Part shown: positions 10,641 to 19,531 of the stretch, piece by piece | Layout: each line of letters starts with the position of its first letter | Numbering within the stretch: the stretch's first letter is position 1 | Assembly: GCA_902533755.1 (NCBI GenBank) | Contig: CACANC010000010.1 | Location: forward strand, 1-32,481 | Origin: an uncultured PS1 clade bacterium | Lineage (GTDB): Bacteria > Pseudomonadota > Alphaproteobacteria > MED-G09 | Reading direction: 5' to 3' | Length of the DNA stretch: 32,481 bases | Position numbers and translations under genes: made by a program | Notes under the pieces: generated by a model | What the model was told of the DNA's origin: nothing | Seen by the model: only the letters and a program-made list of their open reading frames with translations | The model's database searches: none

Positions 10641-11591
10641 TTAAGCGTTACCTTTTCTAATCATCGCCTCTATCTCAGAGTCAGCAGCATCTATATCACT
10701 TTGAAACTTTAATAAAACATTTAGCGTTTCTCTAACAAGATTGGCATCAAGAGATTTCACATTTAAAAGAACTAGTGACTTTGCCCAATCAATTGTCTCT
10801 GCTACTGATGGTAATTTTTTTAGATCCAGATCTCTAAGATTTTGAACAAAGTTTACCAATTCTGTTTTAAGATTTTTTTCGATATCTGGAACTCGCGAAG
10901 CAATAATTTGTTCTTCTAATTTAGCATCAGGAAAAGGAATATATAAATGCAGGCACCTCCTTTTCAGAGCATCACCAATCTCTCTTGTGTTGTTTGAAGT
11001 TAAAAAAACAATTGGCTTAACTTTTCCTTCTATTGTACCAATCTCTGGAATTGATACCTGATAATCAGATAAAATCTCCAAAAGAAAAGCCTCGAACTCA
11101 TCATCAGACTTATCAATTTCATCAATTAATAAAACCGCCCCTTCATCATCACTAACAGCCTTTAATAGCGGTCTGGGCTCTAAAAATTTGTCTGAGAAAA
11201 AAATATCATCAAAATTATGTAAACTTTCTATTGAGCTTTCAAGGCCGCTAGTATCAGAAATAATATCATTTAATTTGTCTTTTAATACTTGAGTATATAA
11301 AAGTTGCTTTCCATATTTCCACTCATACAAAGCTTTAGCTTCATCAAGTCCTTCATAACATTGCAACCTTATTAATGATTTATTCATCCAACCTGCAGTA
11401 GCTTTTGCTAATTCAGTTTTACCGACTCCTGGCGGTCCTTCAACAAGTATGGGTTTATGTAAATTTTGACTTAAAAAAATAGCTGTAGCTATCTGATTAT
11501 TACAAATATAACCTTCACTTCCGAATTTACTCTGTATTAACTCAATACTCTTTTTTGAATTTTTTGTTGAAGATAGCTTTGCTTTTGCCAC
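10641..11591 (-). CDS. MoxR-family AAA+ ATPase
   Basis: A 316-residue AAA+ ATPase. Walker A is GPPGVGKTE at 52-60, Walker B LLIDEID at 154-160, sensor 1 LTSNN near 197-201, and the LKRRC segment at 209-213 carries the likely arginine finger. Length and motifs fit MoxR proteins, which act as hexameric chaperone-like remodelers with VWA partners. It starts with GTG: an AGGAGA ribosome-binding site at 11597-11602 sits 5 bases upstream, and no better ATG is nearby. The VWA gene follows after 10 bases, so the two form an operon. It is divergent from the fatty-acid oxidation gene at 11666; the 74-base gap holds no promoter I can call with confidence. Confidence 0.9.
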   Translation of the reverse strand: MAKAKLSSTKNSKKSIELIQSKFGSEGYICNNQIATAIFLSQNLHKPILVEGPPGVGKTELAKATAGWMNKSLIRLQCYEGLDEAKALYEWKYGKQLLYTQVLKDKLNDIISDTSGLESSIESLHNFDDIFFSDKFLEPRPLLKAVSDDEGAVLLIDEIDKSDDEFEAFLLEILSDYQVSIPEIGTIEGKVKPIVFLTSNNTREIGDALKRRCLHLYIPFPDAKLEEQIIASRVPDIEKNLKTELVNFVQNLRDLDLKKLPSVAETIDWAKSLVLLNVKSLDANLVRETLNVLLKFQSDIDAADSEIEAMIRKGNA

Positions 11592-11665
11592 TTAAATCTC
11601 CTATTGTTTCTTACTTATGAATTTGGATAGCATATACATATTTGCGATTGGTGAAAGGAAAAAAT

Positions 11666-13741
11666 ATGACTTCAATAAATGATGTAACAACAATTGAGAA
11701 AGATGGAAATATTTCTATAATCACTCTAAATTCACCTCCAGTGAATGCATTATCTGCTCCTGTAAGAGAAGGCCTACATAAAGGAATTACCGAAGCAAGA
11801 AATGATGGAGAATCAGAAGCAATTATAATAATATGTGAGGGAAGAACTTTTATAGCTGGAGCGGATATTTCTGAATTTGGTCAAGAGCCAAAGGGACCTT
11901 CACTTTTTGAAGTTCAAGAATTTATTGAAGATTCTAATAAACCAGTTATTGCAGCAATCCATGGAACAGCCTTAGGCGGTGGTCTAGAAGTTGCTCTTAC
12001 ATGTCATTATCGTATTGCTGTACCCTCAGCAAAATGTGGTTTGCCTGAAGTAAATCTTGGTTTACTACCGGGAGCAGGAGGAACTCAAAGACTGCCAAGA
12101 GTTGTTGGAGTAGAAAAAGCTCTTCAAATGGTTACATCAGGTCAGCATGTTCCTGCCAAAAAATGTTTAGAAATGGGTTTAGTTGATGAAATTGCTAATG
12201 AAAATGGATTAAGAGAAGACTCAATTAATTTTGCTAAGAAAATAGTTTCTGAAAATCGTCCATTAGTAAAAATTAGTGAAATGAACGACAAAGTTGAAGC
12301 CGCTAGAGGCAATGAAAATATCTTTACTGACTTTAGAGCATCAATAGCAAGACGAGCACGTGGTTTTCTAGCTCCAGAATATAATATTCAATGCATTGAA
12401 GCAGCAGTTAATGATTCTTTTGATGAAGGTATAAAGATAGAAAGAAAACTGTTTATGGAGCTTGTAACTGGAACTCAATCGGCTGCTCAAAGATATGCTT
12501 TCTTTGCTCAAAGACAGGTAGCAAAAATTCCAGATATTGAACCTGATACTGAAATTAAACCTTTATCATCTATAGGAGTTATTGGTGCAGGTACAATGGG
12601 CGGCGGTATATCAATGAATTTTGCCAATGTAGGTATACCAGTAACTATTATTGAGCAAAGTCAGGAAAATCTTGATAAAGGTTTAGGTATTATTAGAAAA
12701 AATTATGAAAATACCGCTAATAAAGGAAGAATAACTTTTGAAGATGTTGAAAAAAGAACAGATCTTATAAAGGGTTCCACTGACATTAATGATTTGTCGA
12801 ATTGTGATCTAATAATCGAAGCAGTATTTGAAAATATGGATTTAAAAAAAGATATTTTTAAAACATTAGATAATATTGCTAAGAAAGGCGCAATTTTGGC
12901 AACAAATACATCCGCTCTTGATGTTAATGAAATTGCGGCACAAACAAGTAGACCTGAAGATGTTATAGGGCTTCATTTTTTTAGCCCAGCAAATGTAATG
13001 CGTCTTTTGGAAATTGTTAGAGGGGAAAAAACATCAAAATCAGTTGTAGCAACCTCGATGAAGATGGCTAAAAGTATTGGAAAAGTTGCAGCAGTAGTTG
13101 GTGTATGCCCTGGTTTTGTTGGTAACAGAATTCTTGCACAAAGACAGAGAGAGGCTAATAAATTGATTTTAGAAGGAGCTATGCCTTGGGAAGTAGATGA
13201 TGCTTTGTTTGATTTTGGTTTCCCTATGGGGCCTTTTGCAATGTCAGATCTGGCTGGACTTGACATTGGCTGGGACGAAGACCTATCAACTGGTGATACA
13301 TTAAGAGATAAATTATGTGAAGCAGGAAGGCTTGGACAAAAAACCGGTAAAGGTTTTTATATATATGATGAGAAAAGAAACAAATCTCCTGATACAGAAG
13401 TTGAAAAATTAATTATCGAGTTTTCGGAAAAACATCAAATTAAAAGAAGGGAGATAAGTAAAGAAGAAATTCTAGAGAGATGTTTATACCCTATGATTAA
13501 TGAAGGTTTCAAAATTTTAGAAGAAGGAATGGCTATAAGAGCAAGTGATATTGATATAGTTTGGATCAACGGATATGGATGGCCAATGTATGAAGGTGGA
13601 CCAATGTTTTATGGGCAGCTAATTGGCTATGATAAGGTTTTGAAGTGGCATAAAGAAATGGAAGAAAAATTTGGCTCAGATTTTTCACCCTCACCATATT
13701 TGGAAAAAGTTGTTAATGAGAAAATTAATTTATTTGGCTAA
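11666..13741 (+). CDS. Bifunctional enoyl-CoA hydratase / 3-hydroxyacyl-CoA dehydrogenase (FadJ/FadB alpha-subunit type)
   Basis: A 691-residue fusion for two steps of beta-oxidation: hydration of enoyl-CoA, then NAD-dependent oxidation of 3-hydroxyacyl-CoA. The N-terminal crotonase domain (about 1-190) has the oxyanion-hole segment FIAGADISEF and both catalytic glutamates, E108 in GGGLEVAL and E128 in LPEVNLG. The dehydrogenase domain has the Rossmann loop GAGTMGGG from 307, the catalytic H437 in GLHFFSPAN and E449 in LLEIVRG. Two C-terminal 3HCDH repeats follow, with GFVGNRI and PMYEGGPMFYG. The start is ATG 11666, supported by AAAGGA 6 bases upstream; an upstream in-frame TTG at 11642 lacks such support. 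It is slightly shorter than E. coli FadJ. A thiolase partner is not in the window. It may form an operon with the UDP-glucose dehydrogenase gene, 3 bases downstream. Confidence 0.92.
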   Translation: MTSINDVTTIEKDGNISIITLNSPPVNALSAPVREGLHKGITEARNDGESEAIIIICEGRTFIAGADISEFGQEPKGPSLFEVQEFIEDSNKPVIAAIHGTALGGGLEVALTCHYRIAVPSAKCGLPEVNLGLLPGAGGTQRLPRVVGVEKALQMVTSGQHVPAKKCLEMGLVDEIANENGLREDSINFAKKIVSENRPLVKISEMNDKVEAARGNENIFTDFRASIARRARGFLAPEYNIQCIEAAVNDSFDEGIKIERKLFMELVTGTQSAAQRYAFFAQRQVAKIPDIEPDTEIKPLSSIGVIGAGTMGGGISMNFANVGIPVTIIEQSQENLDKGLGIIRKNYENTANKGRITFEDVEKRTDLIKGSTDINDLSNCDLIIEAVFENMDLKKDIFKTLDNIAKKGAILATNTSALDVNEIAAQTSRPEDVIGLHFFSPANVMRLLEIVRGEKTSKSVVATSMKMAKSIGKVAAVVGVCPGFVGNRILAQRQREANKLILEGAMPWEVDDALFDFGFPMGPFAMSDLAGLDIGWDEDLSTGDTLRDKLCEAGRLGQKTGKGFYIYDEKRNKSPDTEVEKLIIEFSEKHQIKRREISKEEILERCLYPMINEGFKILEEGMAIRASDIDIVWINGYGWPMYEGGPMFYGQLIGYDKVLKWHKEMEEKFGSDFSPSPYLEKVVNEKINLFG

Positions 13742-13744
13742 TAA

Positions 13745-15040
13745 ATGAAAATTTCAGTGATTGGATGTGGTTATGTAGGACTTGTTTCTGGTTTTTGCTT
13801 CGCAGATTCCGGTCACAAAGTAACTTGTATTGATAATAATGATCAAAAAATTAAATTACTAAAAGATAATAAAGTTCCAATTTATGAGCCTGGCCTTAAT
13901 GAACTATTATTGAAGAATATAGAAAATGGTAATTTAGCTTTTGAACTAAATATAAGCGAAAATATTAAAGACTCAGAGATTGTTCTTATTGCAGTTGGAA
14001 CTCCTAGAGGTAAAAATGGAGATGCAAATTTAACCTTCGTATATCAATGTGCGAGAGAAATTGCAGAGTTTATTTCTCCAAATACACAAATAATAATCAA
14101 ATCTACTGTACCTGTAGGTACTTGTGATGAGGTTGAGAATATAATTAAAGAGCATTGTATACATTCAGAATTTTCAGTAATTTCTAATCCAGAATTTTTG
14201 AGAGAAGGAAATGCTATAAGTGATTTTATTAATCCAGATAGGGTTGTAATTGGCACCGATGATCAAACAAAAAAAACAATAATGATTAATCTTTACAAAA
14301 GCATTACGAATGAAGATAAAATATTATTTACTTCAAGAAGATCATCCGAACTAATCAAATACGCAAGTAACTCAATGCTTGCGATGAGAATAATATTTAT
14401 TAACGAAATTGCAGATCTTTGTGAAAAGATTGGTGCAGATGTAACTGACATAGCAAAAGGTATTGGATTAGACAAAAGGATTGGTCCACATTTCCTTGAG
14501 CCTGGACCAGGATTTGGAGGCTCATGTTTTCCAAAGGATGCTAGGGCGTTAATTGAATCGGGGAAAAAATATGATGCACCTCAAACATTACTTGAAAGTG
14601 TAATATTAGGTAATGAAAATAGAAAAAAAAATATAAGTAAAAAAATCTTAAATAAATTAGATGAACAATCTGAAAATCAAATAGGAATACTTGGAGTAAC
14701 TTTTAAAGCGGAAACAGATGATATGAGAGAATCTCCAAGCCTTATAATAATTCCAGATCTTCAAGAAAATGGAATGAATATTTCAGTCTACGACCCTGAG
14801 GGAGAAAAGGAAGCATCAAAAATTCTTAAAGATATAAACTGGAAGAAAACAGCTTACGAAGCTGCTAAAAATGTTGACTGCCTTGTAATTTTAACGGATT
14901 GGGAAGAATTTAAAAATTTAGATTTAGATAAAATAAAAAATTCAATGAAAAGACCTTTAATATATGATTTTAGAAATATCTTTGATCCTGATATGATGAC
15001 AGAACTAGGTTTTGAATATTTTTCTATAGGCAGAGGATAA
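13745..15040 (+). CDS. ugd: UDP-glucose 6-dehydrogenase
   Basis: A 431-residue NAD-dependent enzyme that oxidises UDP-glucose twice to UDP-glucuronate, a precursor for surface polysaccharides and lipopolysaccharide sugars. The N-terminal Rossmann loop GCGYVGLVSG is at 7-16. IKSTVPVGT is at 118-126, NPEFLREGNA at 148-157, K205 lies in ELIKYASN, and the catalytic C261 is in GPGFGGSCFPKDA. Length is typical for bacterial UGDH. The C-terminal domain has GVTFKAETDDMRESPS, another hallmark. The ATG lies 3 bases after the previous stop, and kdsD begins 1 base after this stop, so the three genes are probably co-transcribed. A closely related GDP-mannose dehydrogenase is the main alternative but is less likely. 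Confidence 0.92.
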   Translation: MKISVIGCGYVGLVSGFCFADSGHKVTCIDNNDQKIKLLKDNKVPIYEPGLNELLLKNIENGNLAFELNISENIKDSEIVLIAVGTPRGKNGDANLTFVYQCAREIAEFISPNTQIIIKSTVPVGTCDEVENIIKEHCIHSEFSVISNPEFLREGNAISDFINPDRVVIGTDDQTKKTIMINLYKSITNEDKILFTSRRSSELIKYASNSMLAMRIIFINEIADLCEKIGADVTDIAKGIGLDKRIGPHFLEPGPGFGGSCFPKDARALIESGKKYDAPQTLLESVILGNENRKKNISKKILNKLDEQSENQIGILGVTFKAETDDMRESPSLIIIPDLQENGMNISVYDPEGEKEASKILKDINWKKTAYEAAKNVDCLVILTDWEEFKNLDLDKIKNSMKRPLIYDFRNIFDPDMMTELGFEYFSIGRG

Positions 15041-15041
15041 A

Positions 15042-15995
15042 ATGTCAGAGATACAAAAAGTAGCAAAAAAAGTTCTAAAAGACGAAATTGAAGGAATAGA
15101 ACTTTTAAAGGATTTTTTTGATGATAACTTTTCTTCTGCTGTAAAAAAAATTATTGAAATAAAAGGTAAAGTGATCGTTACTGGTGTTGGAAAATCAGGT
15201 CATATAGGTAAAAAAATTTCTGCAACATTGTCTTCTACAGGAACACCATCATATTTTGTTCACCCAACTGAAGCCAGTCATGGTGATATGGGTATGGTAG
15301 GAAGTGAAGATATTATTTTTGCGATATCTTGGTCGGGCGAAACATCCGAGCTTAGCGATATCATTCATTTTTCAAAGGAAAATAAAATAGGTTTAATTAG
15401 TTTAACATCATCATCAAATAGTTTGCTTTCGCAATCTTCTGATATATCACTGATTTTACCTAAAGCAACTGAAGCCTGTCCAAATGGATTAGCTCCTACT
15501 ACATCTACAACAATGCAGTTAATTGTTGGTGATGCTATAGCTATTTGTCTTTTAAATGAGAGAGGCTTTGATAAGGATAAGTTTAAATCACTTCATCCCG
15601 GTGGGCAGTTAGGTGCGGCGTTATTAACATTAAAAGATATTATGCATAAAGAAGAATCTATTCCCTTACTTCATTCAGGGACTAATATGTCTGAGGCTCT
15701 AATTAATATATCTGAAAAGGGTTTTGGTTGTGCAGGAGTAATAAAAGAAAATAAACTAATTGGAATTTTAACAGATGGTGACTTACGAAGGCATATGGGT
15801 CCTGAATTATTAAATAAAAGTGTAGACCAAATAATGAATTCAAAACCAAAAACTGTAAGCGAAAATATGTTGGCAAGTGAAGCGCTAGGCCTTATAAATC
15901 AACTAGGAATCCAAGGTCTGTTCATAATCAATGAAAATAACAATCCTATAGGTTTTGTTCATTTCCATGATCTAATTAGACTAATAAAACAATAA
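15042..15995 (+). CDS. kdsD: Arabinose-5-phosphate isomerase (KpsF/GutQ family)
   Basis: A 317-residue protein that converts ribulose-5-phosphate to arabinose-5-phosphate, the first step towards Kdo in lipopolysaccharide. The N-terminal SIS sugar-phosphate isomerase domain (about 30-170) shows TGVGKSGHIGKKISATLSST near 47-66 and FVHPTEASHGDMGM near 72-85. Two CBS domains fill residues about 205-317, as in KdsD. The SHGDMGM motif is shared by KdsD, KpsF and GutQ, so the isomerase activity is secure but the exact paralogue is not. AGAGGA at the end of ugd serves as ribosome-binding site and there is a 1-base gap. Other Kdo genes (kdsA, kdsB, kdsC, lpt) that often lie next to kdsD are absent here. 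Confidence 0.9.
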   Translation: MSEIQKVAKKVLKDEIEGIELLKDFFDDNFSSAVKKIIEIKGKVIVTGVGKSGHIGKKISATLSSTGTPSYFVHPTEASHGDMGMVGSEDIIFAISWSGETSELSDIIHFSKENKIGLISLTSSSNSLLSQSSDISLILPKATEACPNGLAPTTSTTMQLIVGDAIAICLLNERGFDKDKFKSLHPGGQLGAALLTLKDIMHKEESIPLLHSGTNMSEALINISEKGFGCAGVIKENKLIGILTDGDLRRHMGPELLNKSVDQIMNSKPKTVSENMLASEALGLINQLGIQGLFIINENNNPIGFVHFHDLIRLIKQ

Positions 15996-16016
15996 TAAAA
16001 ATTCAGAAAGAAAAAA

Positions 16017-18065
16017 ATGAAGTTAAATAAGATAATTTACTTTCTCACTATGGTTTTTATTGTAAACCCAATATCACTTTACTCAAAAAATATTGAAGAA
16101 ATTGTAGTAACGGGAACAAAAAATAAAACCCCAATCATTGATGAAACTGGAAATTTATCCTTTATAAATAGTGAGGAAATCAATTTTATAAGCCCTGATA
16201 ATCCAAGTAATGTTCTAAATAGAATGCCAGGTATATTTATTAGCCAAGGTAGTGGTCAAGAGCATTTAACTTCAATACGATCACCGGTCTTGTCTGGTGG
16301 TGCAGGAGCTGGAAGCTTCTTGTATTTAGAAGACGGAATACCTTTAAGATCCCCAGGATTTTCCAATGTTAATGGATTAATGGAGTCAACTATTGAGATT
16401 GGGGAAAGAACTGAAGTTATTAGAGGCCCTGGATCAGTTCTATATGGGTCTAATGCCGTTCATGGTCTTGTGAATGTAATAACCGAAAAAGATAACCCTA
16501 ATTATAATAATAAAATAAATCTTCGCGCAGGAAAAAATAAAATTATTTTTAATTCTAGTACTTATCGAAATCTAGATAATAGTGACATACTTTTTAATTT
16601 TCTTTGGAAAGAAGATAATGGCTATACAAATAACTATACTAACGATAACTCAGATAAATTTGATAAACCGCATTATGGTCAACAGAAATTCTTAATTAGA
16701 ATGAATACTCAAAAGAACGCAAAAGATTATATTTTTCTATTATCAGGTACTAATCTTAATCAAGAAACTATGGGTTACATAAAAGGTTACCAAGCATATA
16801 AAAATAAAGAAATTAAATATAAAAATCCCGATCCTGAAGCCTTTAGAGACACTTACAATATAAGATCTTATCTAAAAATCATTCAAGATTTCCAAAATGG
16901 CTCATTAAGCATAACGCCATATTTTAGGTACACTGATATGGATTTTAAAATGCATTTTCTTCCTGGAAAACCTCTAGAACAAAATAGCCATAAAAGCTTA
17001 GGGCTACAAACTATGTATCAGAGTTCATTTAATAATCACTTTATAACAATTGGTCTTGATTTAGAAGTGACCGAAGGTGAATTAAGTGAATTCCAAAGCG
17101 CTCCAGATGTTTCTTTTGGTCCTAGATTAGCTTATCCTAAAGGTGCGCATTATGATTATGATATTGATAGTCAAATTTTAGCTGCTTTCGTAAATATAGA
17201 ATGGAACCTCTCTGAAAAAACAAAAGTAGTAGCTGGTATACGAGGTGAAAAAGTTGAATACGAATACAAAACAAATATTGAACCAGGAACTAAAGGTAGA
17301 ATTCAAGTATCACCTAATAGAGATGATGATTTCACTGAATTTTCACCAAAGTTAGCAATCAATCATAAAATAAATGATGAGCTTGCTCTTTTTGCCAACT
17401 ACTCTCATGGAAATAGAGCTCCACAAACTACAGATTTATATCGCATACAAAGTAAACAGATTCCTGGTGGAGCAAAATCTGAAAAACTTGATAGCATTGA
17501 AATTGGTATTAGGGGTGGTTTCAATATTTTTAATATAGAGCTAGTAGGCTTTGATATGAAAAAAGAGAATTACTTTTTTAGAGACTCACAAGGATTTAAT
17601 GTAGAAAATGGAAAGACTACCCATAGAGGATTAGAAATTAATATCATTGCAGAATTTAATGAATTTTTTCAAATCGAAAATTCTACCAGTTTTGCAAAAC
17701 ATGAATATGATTTTGATCACTTGCCAAATGGTATTAAATCAGGAAATCAGATTGACTCAGCTCCAGAACTCATAGCCAACACTAGATTTATTTATTCACC
17801 TAAAGAAGGAACAAGAATTGAACTTGAATGGGAAAAAATAGATAGCTACCCTGTAGATGAAAGAAATGCGCATTTTTATAAAGGTCATAATGTTATTAAC
17901 TTAAGAGCAAAAACACCTATCAATGAAAACCTTAGTATTGGTATTTATGTTAATAATATCGCTGATAAAAACTATGCAAATAGAGCTGATTTTGCCTTTG
18001 GAAGTTACAGATATTTCGTTGGCCAAAAAAGAGAATTCTATCTTATGCTAGAGTCAAAGTTTTAA
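16017..18065 (+). CDS. TonB-dependent outer-membrane receptor
   Basis: A 682-residue outer-membrane active transporter. The N-terminus is a Sec signal peptide (MKLNKIIYFLTMVFIVNPISLYS), directly followed by a TonB-box-like EEIVVTGTK. The plug domain spans about 30-155, with LNRMPGIFISQGSG, LYLEDGIPLRSPGF and the hallmark ERTEVIRGPGSVLYGSNAVH, then GLVNVIT. The rest is beta-barrel with alternating hydrophobic strands; late in the barrel are ANYSHGNRAPQTTDLY and a C-terminal YLMLESKF ending in Phe, the outer-membrane sorting signal. The ligand cannot be read: candidates include iron chelates, cobalamin, sugars or other large nutrients, and no siderophore or vitamin gene is adjacent. It starts 21 bases after kdsD. 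It converges with the peroxiredoxin gene, 10 bases away. Confidence 0.92.
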   Translation: MKLNKIIYFLTMVFIVNPISLYSKNIEEIVVTGTKNKTPIIDETGNLSFINSEEINFISPDNPSNVLNRMPGIFISQGSGQEHLTSIRSPVLSGGAGAGSFLYLEDGIPLRSPGFSNVNGLMESTIEIGERTEVIRGPGSVLYGSNAVHGLVNVITEKDNPNYNNKINLRAGKNKIIFNSSTYRNLDNSDILFNFLWKEDNGYTNNYTNDNSDKFDKPHYGQQKFLIRMNTQKNAKDYIFLLSGTNLNQETMGYIKGYQAYKNKEIKYKNPDPEAFRDTYNIRSYLKIIQDFQNGSLSITPYFRYTDMDFKMHFLPGKPLEQNSHKSLGLQTMYQSSFNNHFITIGLDLEVTEGELSEFQSAPDVSFGPRLAYPKGAHYDYDIDSQILAAFVNIEWNLSEKTKVVAGIRGEKVEYEYKTNIEPGTKGRIQVSPNRDDDFTEFSPKLAINHKINDELALFANYSHGNRAPQTTDLYRIQSKQIPGGAKSEKLDSIEIGIRGGFNIFNIELVGFDMKKENYFFRDSQGFNVENGKTTHRGLEINIIAEFNEFFQIENSTSFAKHEYDFDHLPNGIKSGNQIDSAPELIANTRFIYSPKEGTRIELEWEKIDSYPVDERNAHFYKGHNVINLRAKTPINENLSIGIYVNNIADKNYANRADFAFGSYRYFVGQKREFYLMLESKF

Positions 18066-18075
18066 GATTATTAAA

Positions 18076-18738
18076 TCAATCTTTAGGTTGTTTAACTATT
18101 CTTAAATAAGGTTTTGGTGCTTTCCAACCTTCAGGAAATTTATTTTTTGCATCTTCATCATTTACTGCTGGAACTATTATTACATCATCGCCATTAAGCC
18201 AATTTGCTGGAGTGGCAACTTGGTGTTTTGCAGTAAGCTGACACGAGTCAAGTAAGCGCAAAACTTCATCAAAATTTCTACCTGTACTCATTGGATATGT
18301 AATCATTGCCTTTATTTTTTTATCAGGACCAATAATAAATACTGATCTAACTGTAGCATTATCTACTGCAGTTCTTCCTTCAGATGTTGAGCCTTCAGTT
18401 TCCGGTAACATATCATATAACTTAGCTATTTTTAATTCAGGATCTCCTATCATCGGAAAATTAACTCTATTACCTTGAGTTTCTTCTATATCAATCGCCC
18501 ATTCTTTATGATTTTCAACAGGATCAACACTGAGTCCAATAATCTGGCAGTTTCTGTCATCAAAGGCTGATTTTAAACCGGCAACATAACCTAGCTCAGT
18601 CGTACAAACTGGTGTGAAGTCTTTTGGATGAGAAAATAACACAACCCAACTGTCCCCTGCCCAGTCATAAAAATCTATTTTTCCTTCTGTAGTTTCTGCC
18701 TCAAAATTTGGTGCATCAGAATTTATTCTTAAAGACAT
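18076..18738 (-). CDS. Peroxiredoxin, 1-Cys (Prx6) type
   Basis: A 220-residue thiol peroxidase that reduces hydrogen peroxide and organic hydroperoxides. The peroxidatic C45 lies in FSHPKDFTPVCTTELG with the conserved Pro and Thr. The length and the C-terminal extension (about 160-220, with TPANWLNGDDVIIVPAV) match the Prx6/1-Cys group rather than short AhpC or BCP types. Two more Cys (near 59 and 170) are present, but no canonical resolving-Cys motif (VCP) is seen. The ATG follows AGGAG by 7 bases. It lies downstream of msrA on the same strand after a 128-base gap with its own candidate promoter. The neighbours msrA and this gene both deal with oxidised thiols and sulfides, so a shared stress role is reasonable. 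Confidence 0.92.
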   Translation of the reverse strand: MSLRINSDAPNFEAETTEGKIDFYDWAGDSWVVLFSHPKDFTPVCTTELGYVAGLKSAFDDRNCQIIGLSVDPVENHKEWAIDIEETQGNRVNFPMIGDPELKIAKLYDMLPETEGSTSEGRTAVDNATVRSVFIIGPDKKIKAMITYPMSTGRNFDEVLRLLDSCQLTAKHQVATPANWLNGDDVIIVPAVNDEDAKNKFPEGWKAPKPYLRIVKQPKD

Positions 18739-18832
18739 TTTTTCTCCTAAAACAAATTAGCTCTTAAATTTTTTTATTATTTTTATTAGTAAATGTGCAA
18801 TCGGAAATATTTTCAACGAAAGCTATATTATA

Positions 18833-18860
18833 AATATAATTTTTAATAAATTTTTTTCAA
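18833..18860 (-). promoter_or_regulatory. Candidate sigma-70 promoter for the peroxiredoxin gene
   Basis: Read on the minus strand, TTGAAA (bases 18860-18855) and TATATT (18838-18833) are spaced by 16 bases. It sits just beyond the msrA stop and would leave a leader of about 90 bases before the peroxiredoxin ATG. The gap is very AT-rich, so the match is moderate evidence only. I see nothing else defined in this gap. Confidence 0.4.
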
Positions 18861-18866
18861 GTACTT

Positions 18867-19490
18867 TTAATCAAAAGGGTATGAAACTCCAGTTCCACCT
18901 AAGCCACAATAACCATTTGGATTTTTAGAAAGGTATTGCTGATGGTAATCCTCAGCATAAAAAAAATCATTTCCTTGCGCAATATCTGTCGTAATATCAG
19001 AAAAACCATTTTCTTTTAATTGTAAATTAAAGACCTTCAAAGAATCATCTGCCAATTTTTTTTGTTTGCTTGAATGGGTAAAAATTGCTGACCTATATTG
19101 GGTACCTATATCATTTCCTTGTCGCATTCCCTGTGTAGGGTTATGAGACTCCCAAAAAGTTTTCAATAAAATATTATAATCTACTAGACTAGGTTTATAG
19201 AAAACTCTAACTGTTTCAGTATGACCTGTTAACCCTGAACATACCTCCTCATATGATGCATTAGGTGTGAACCCACCCATATAACCGACTGCAGTTGAAT
19301 AAACATTTTCAACTTCCCAAAATTTTCGCTCGGCCCCCCAGAAGCAACCCAAAGCAAAATCAGCTATTTCGATATCATCTTCAAATGGTGGTTTTATCCG
19401 ATTACCATTTACAAAATGAAGGTCACTTACTTGAATAGGAATATCCCTTCCAGGTAAAGCTTGGTCTGAAGTTGGTAATGGTAATTGCAT
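18867..19490 (-). CDS. msrA: Peptide-methionine (S)-S-oxide reductase
   Basis: A 207-residue repair enzyme that reduces methionine-S-sulfoxide in proteins and free. The catalytic C49 is in ALGCFWGAERKFW. The family landmarks AVGYMGGFTPNASYEEVCSG, GHTETVRVFYKP and GMRQGNDIGTQYRSAIF are all present. The N-terminal extension with ALPGRDIPI and HFVNGNRI matches the E. coli-type long MsrA. Near the C-terminus GYCGLGGTGVSYPFD keeps the first resolving Cys (in GYCG), but the position of the last Cys of the E. coli enzyme is Ser, so regeneration likely uses only the first disulfide. The start is the ATG at 19490; the upstream Shine-Dalgarno is weak. It lies 41 bases after the PfkB gene on the same strand. 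Confidence 0.95.
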   Translation of the reverse strand: MQLPLPTSDQALPGRDIPIQVSDLHFVNGNRIKPPFEDDIEIADFALGCFWGAERKFWEVENVYSTAVGYMGGFTPNASYEEVCSGLTGHTETVRVFYKPSLVDYNILLKTFWESHNPTQGMRQGNDIGTQYRSAIFTHSSKQKKLADDSLKVFNLQLKENGFSDITTDIAQGNDFFYAEDYHQQYLSKNPNGYCGLGGTGVSYPFD

Positions 19491-19531
19491 TCTAAAATCT
19501 TATAATATTAATTGAAATTTATCAAAAAAAA

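Noticed and set aside
18064-18083. Hairpin AAGATT...AATCTT between the TonB receptor and peroxiredoxin genes as a terminator
   Set aside because: The stem has only 6 weak pairs with an 8-base loop, no GC core and no following T-run in either direction.
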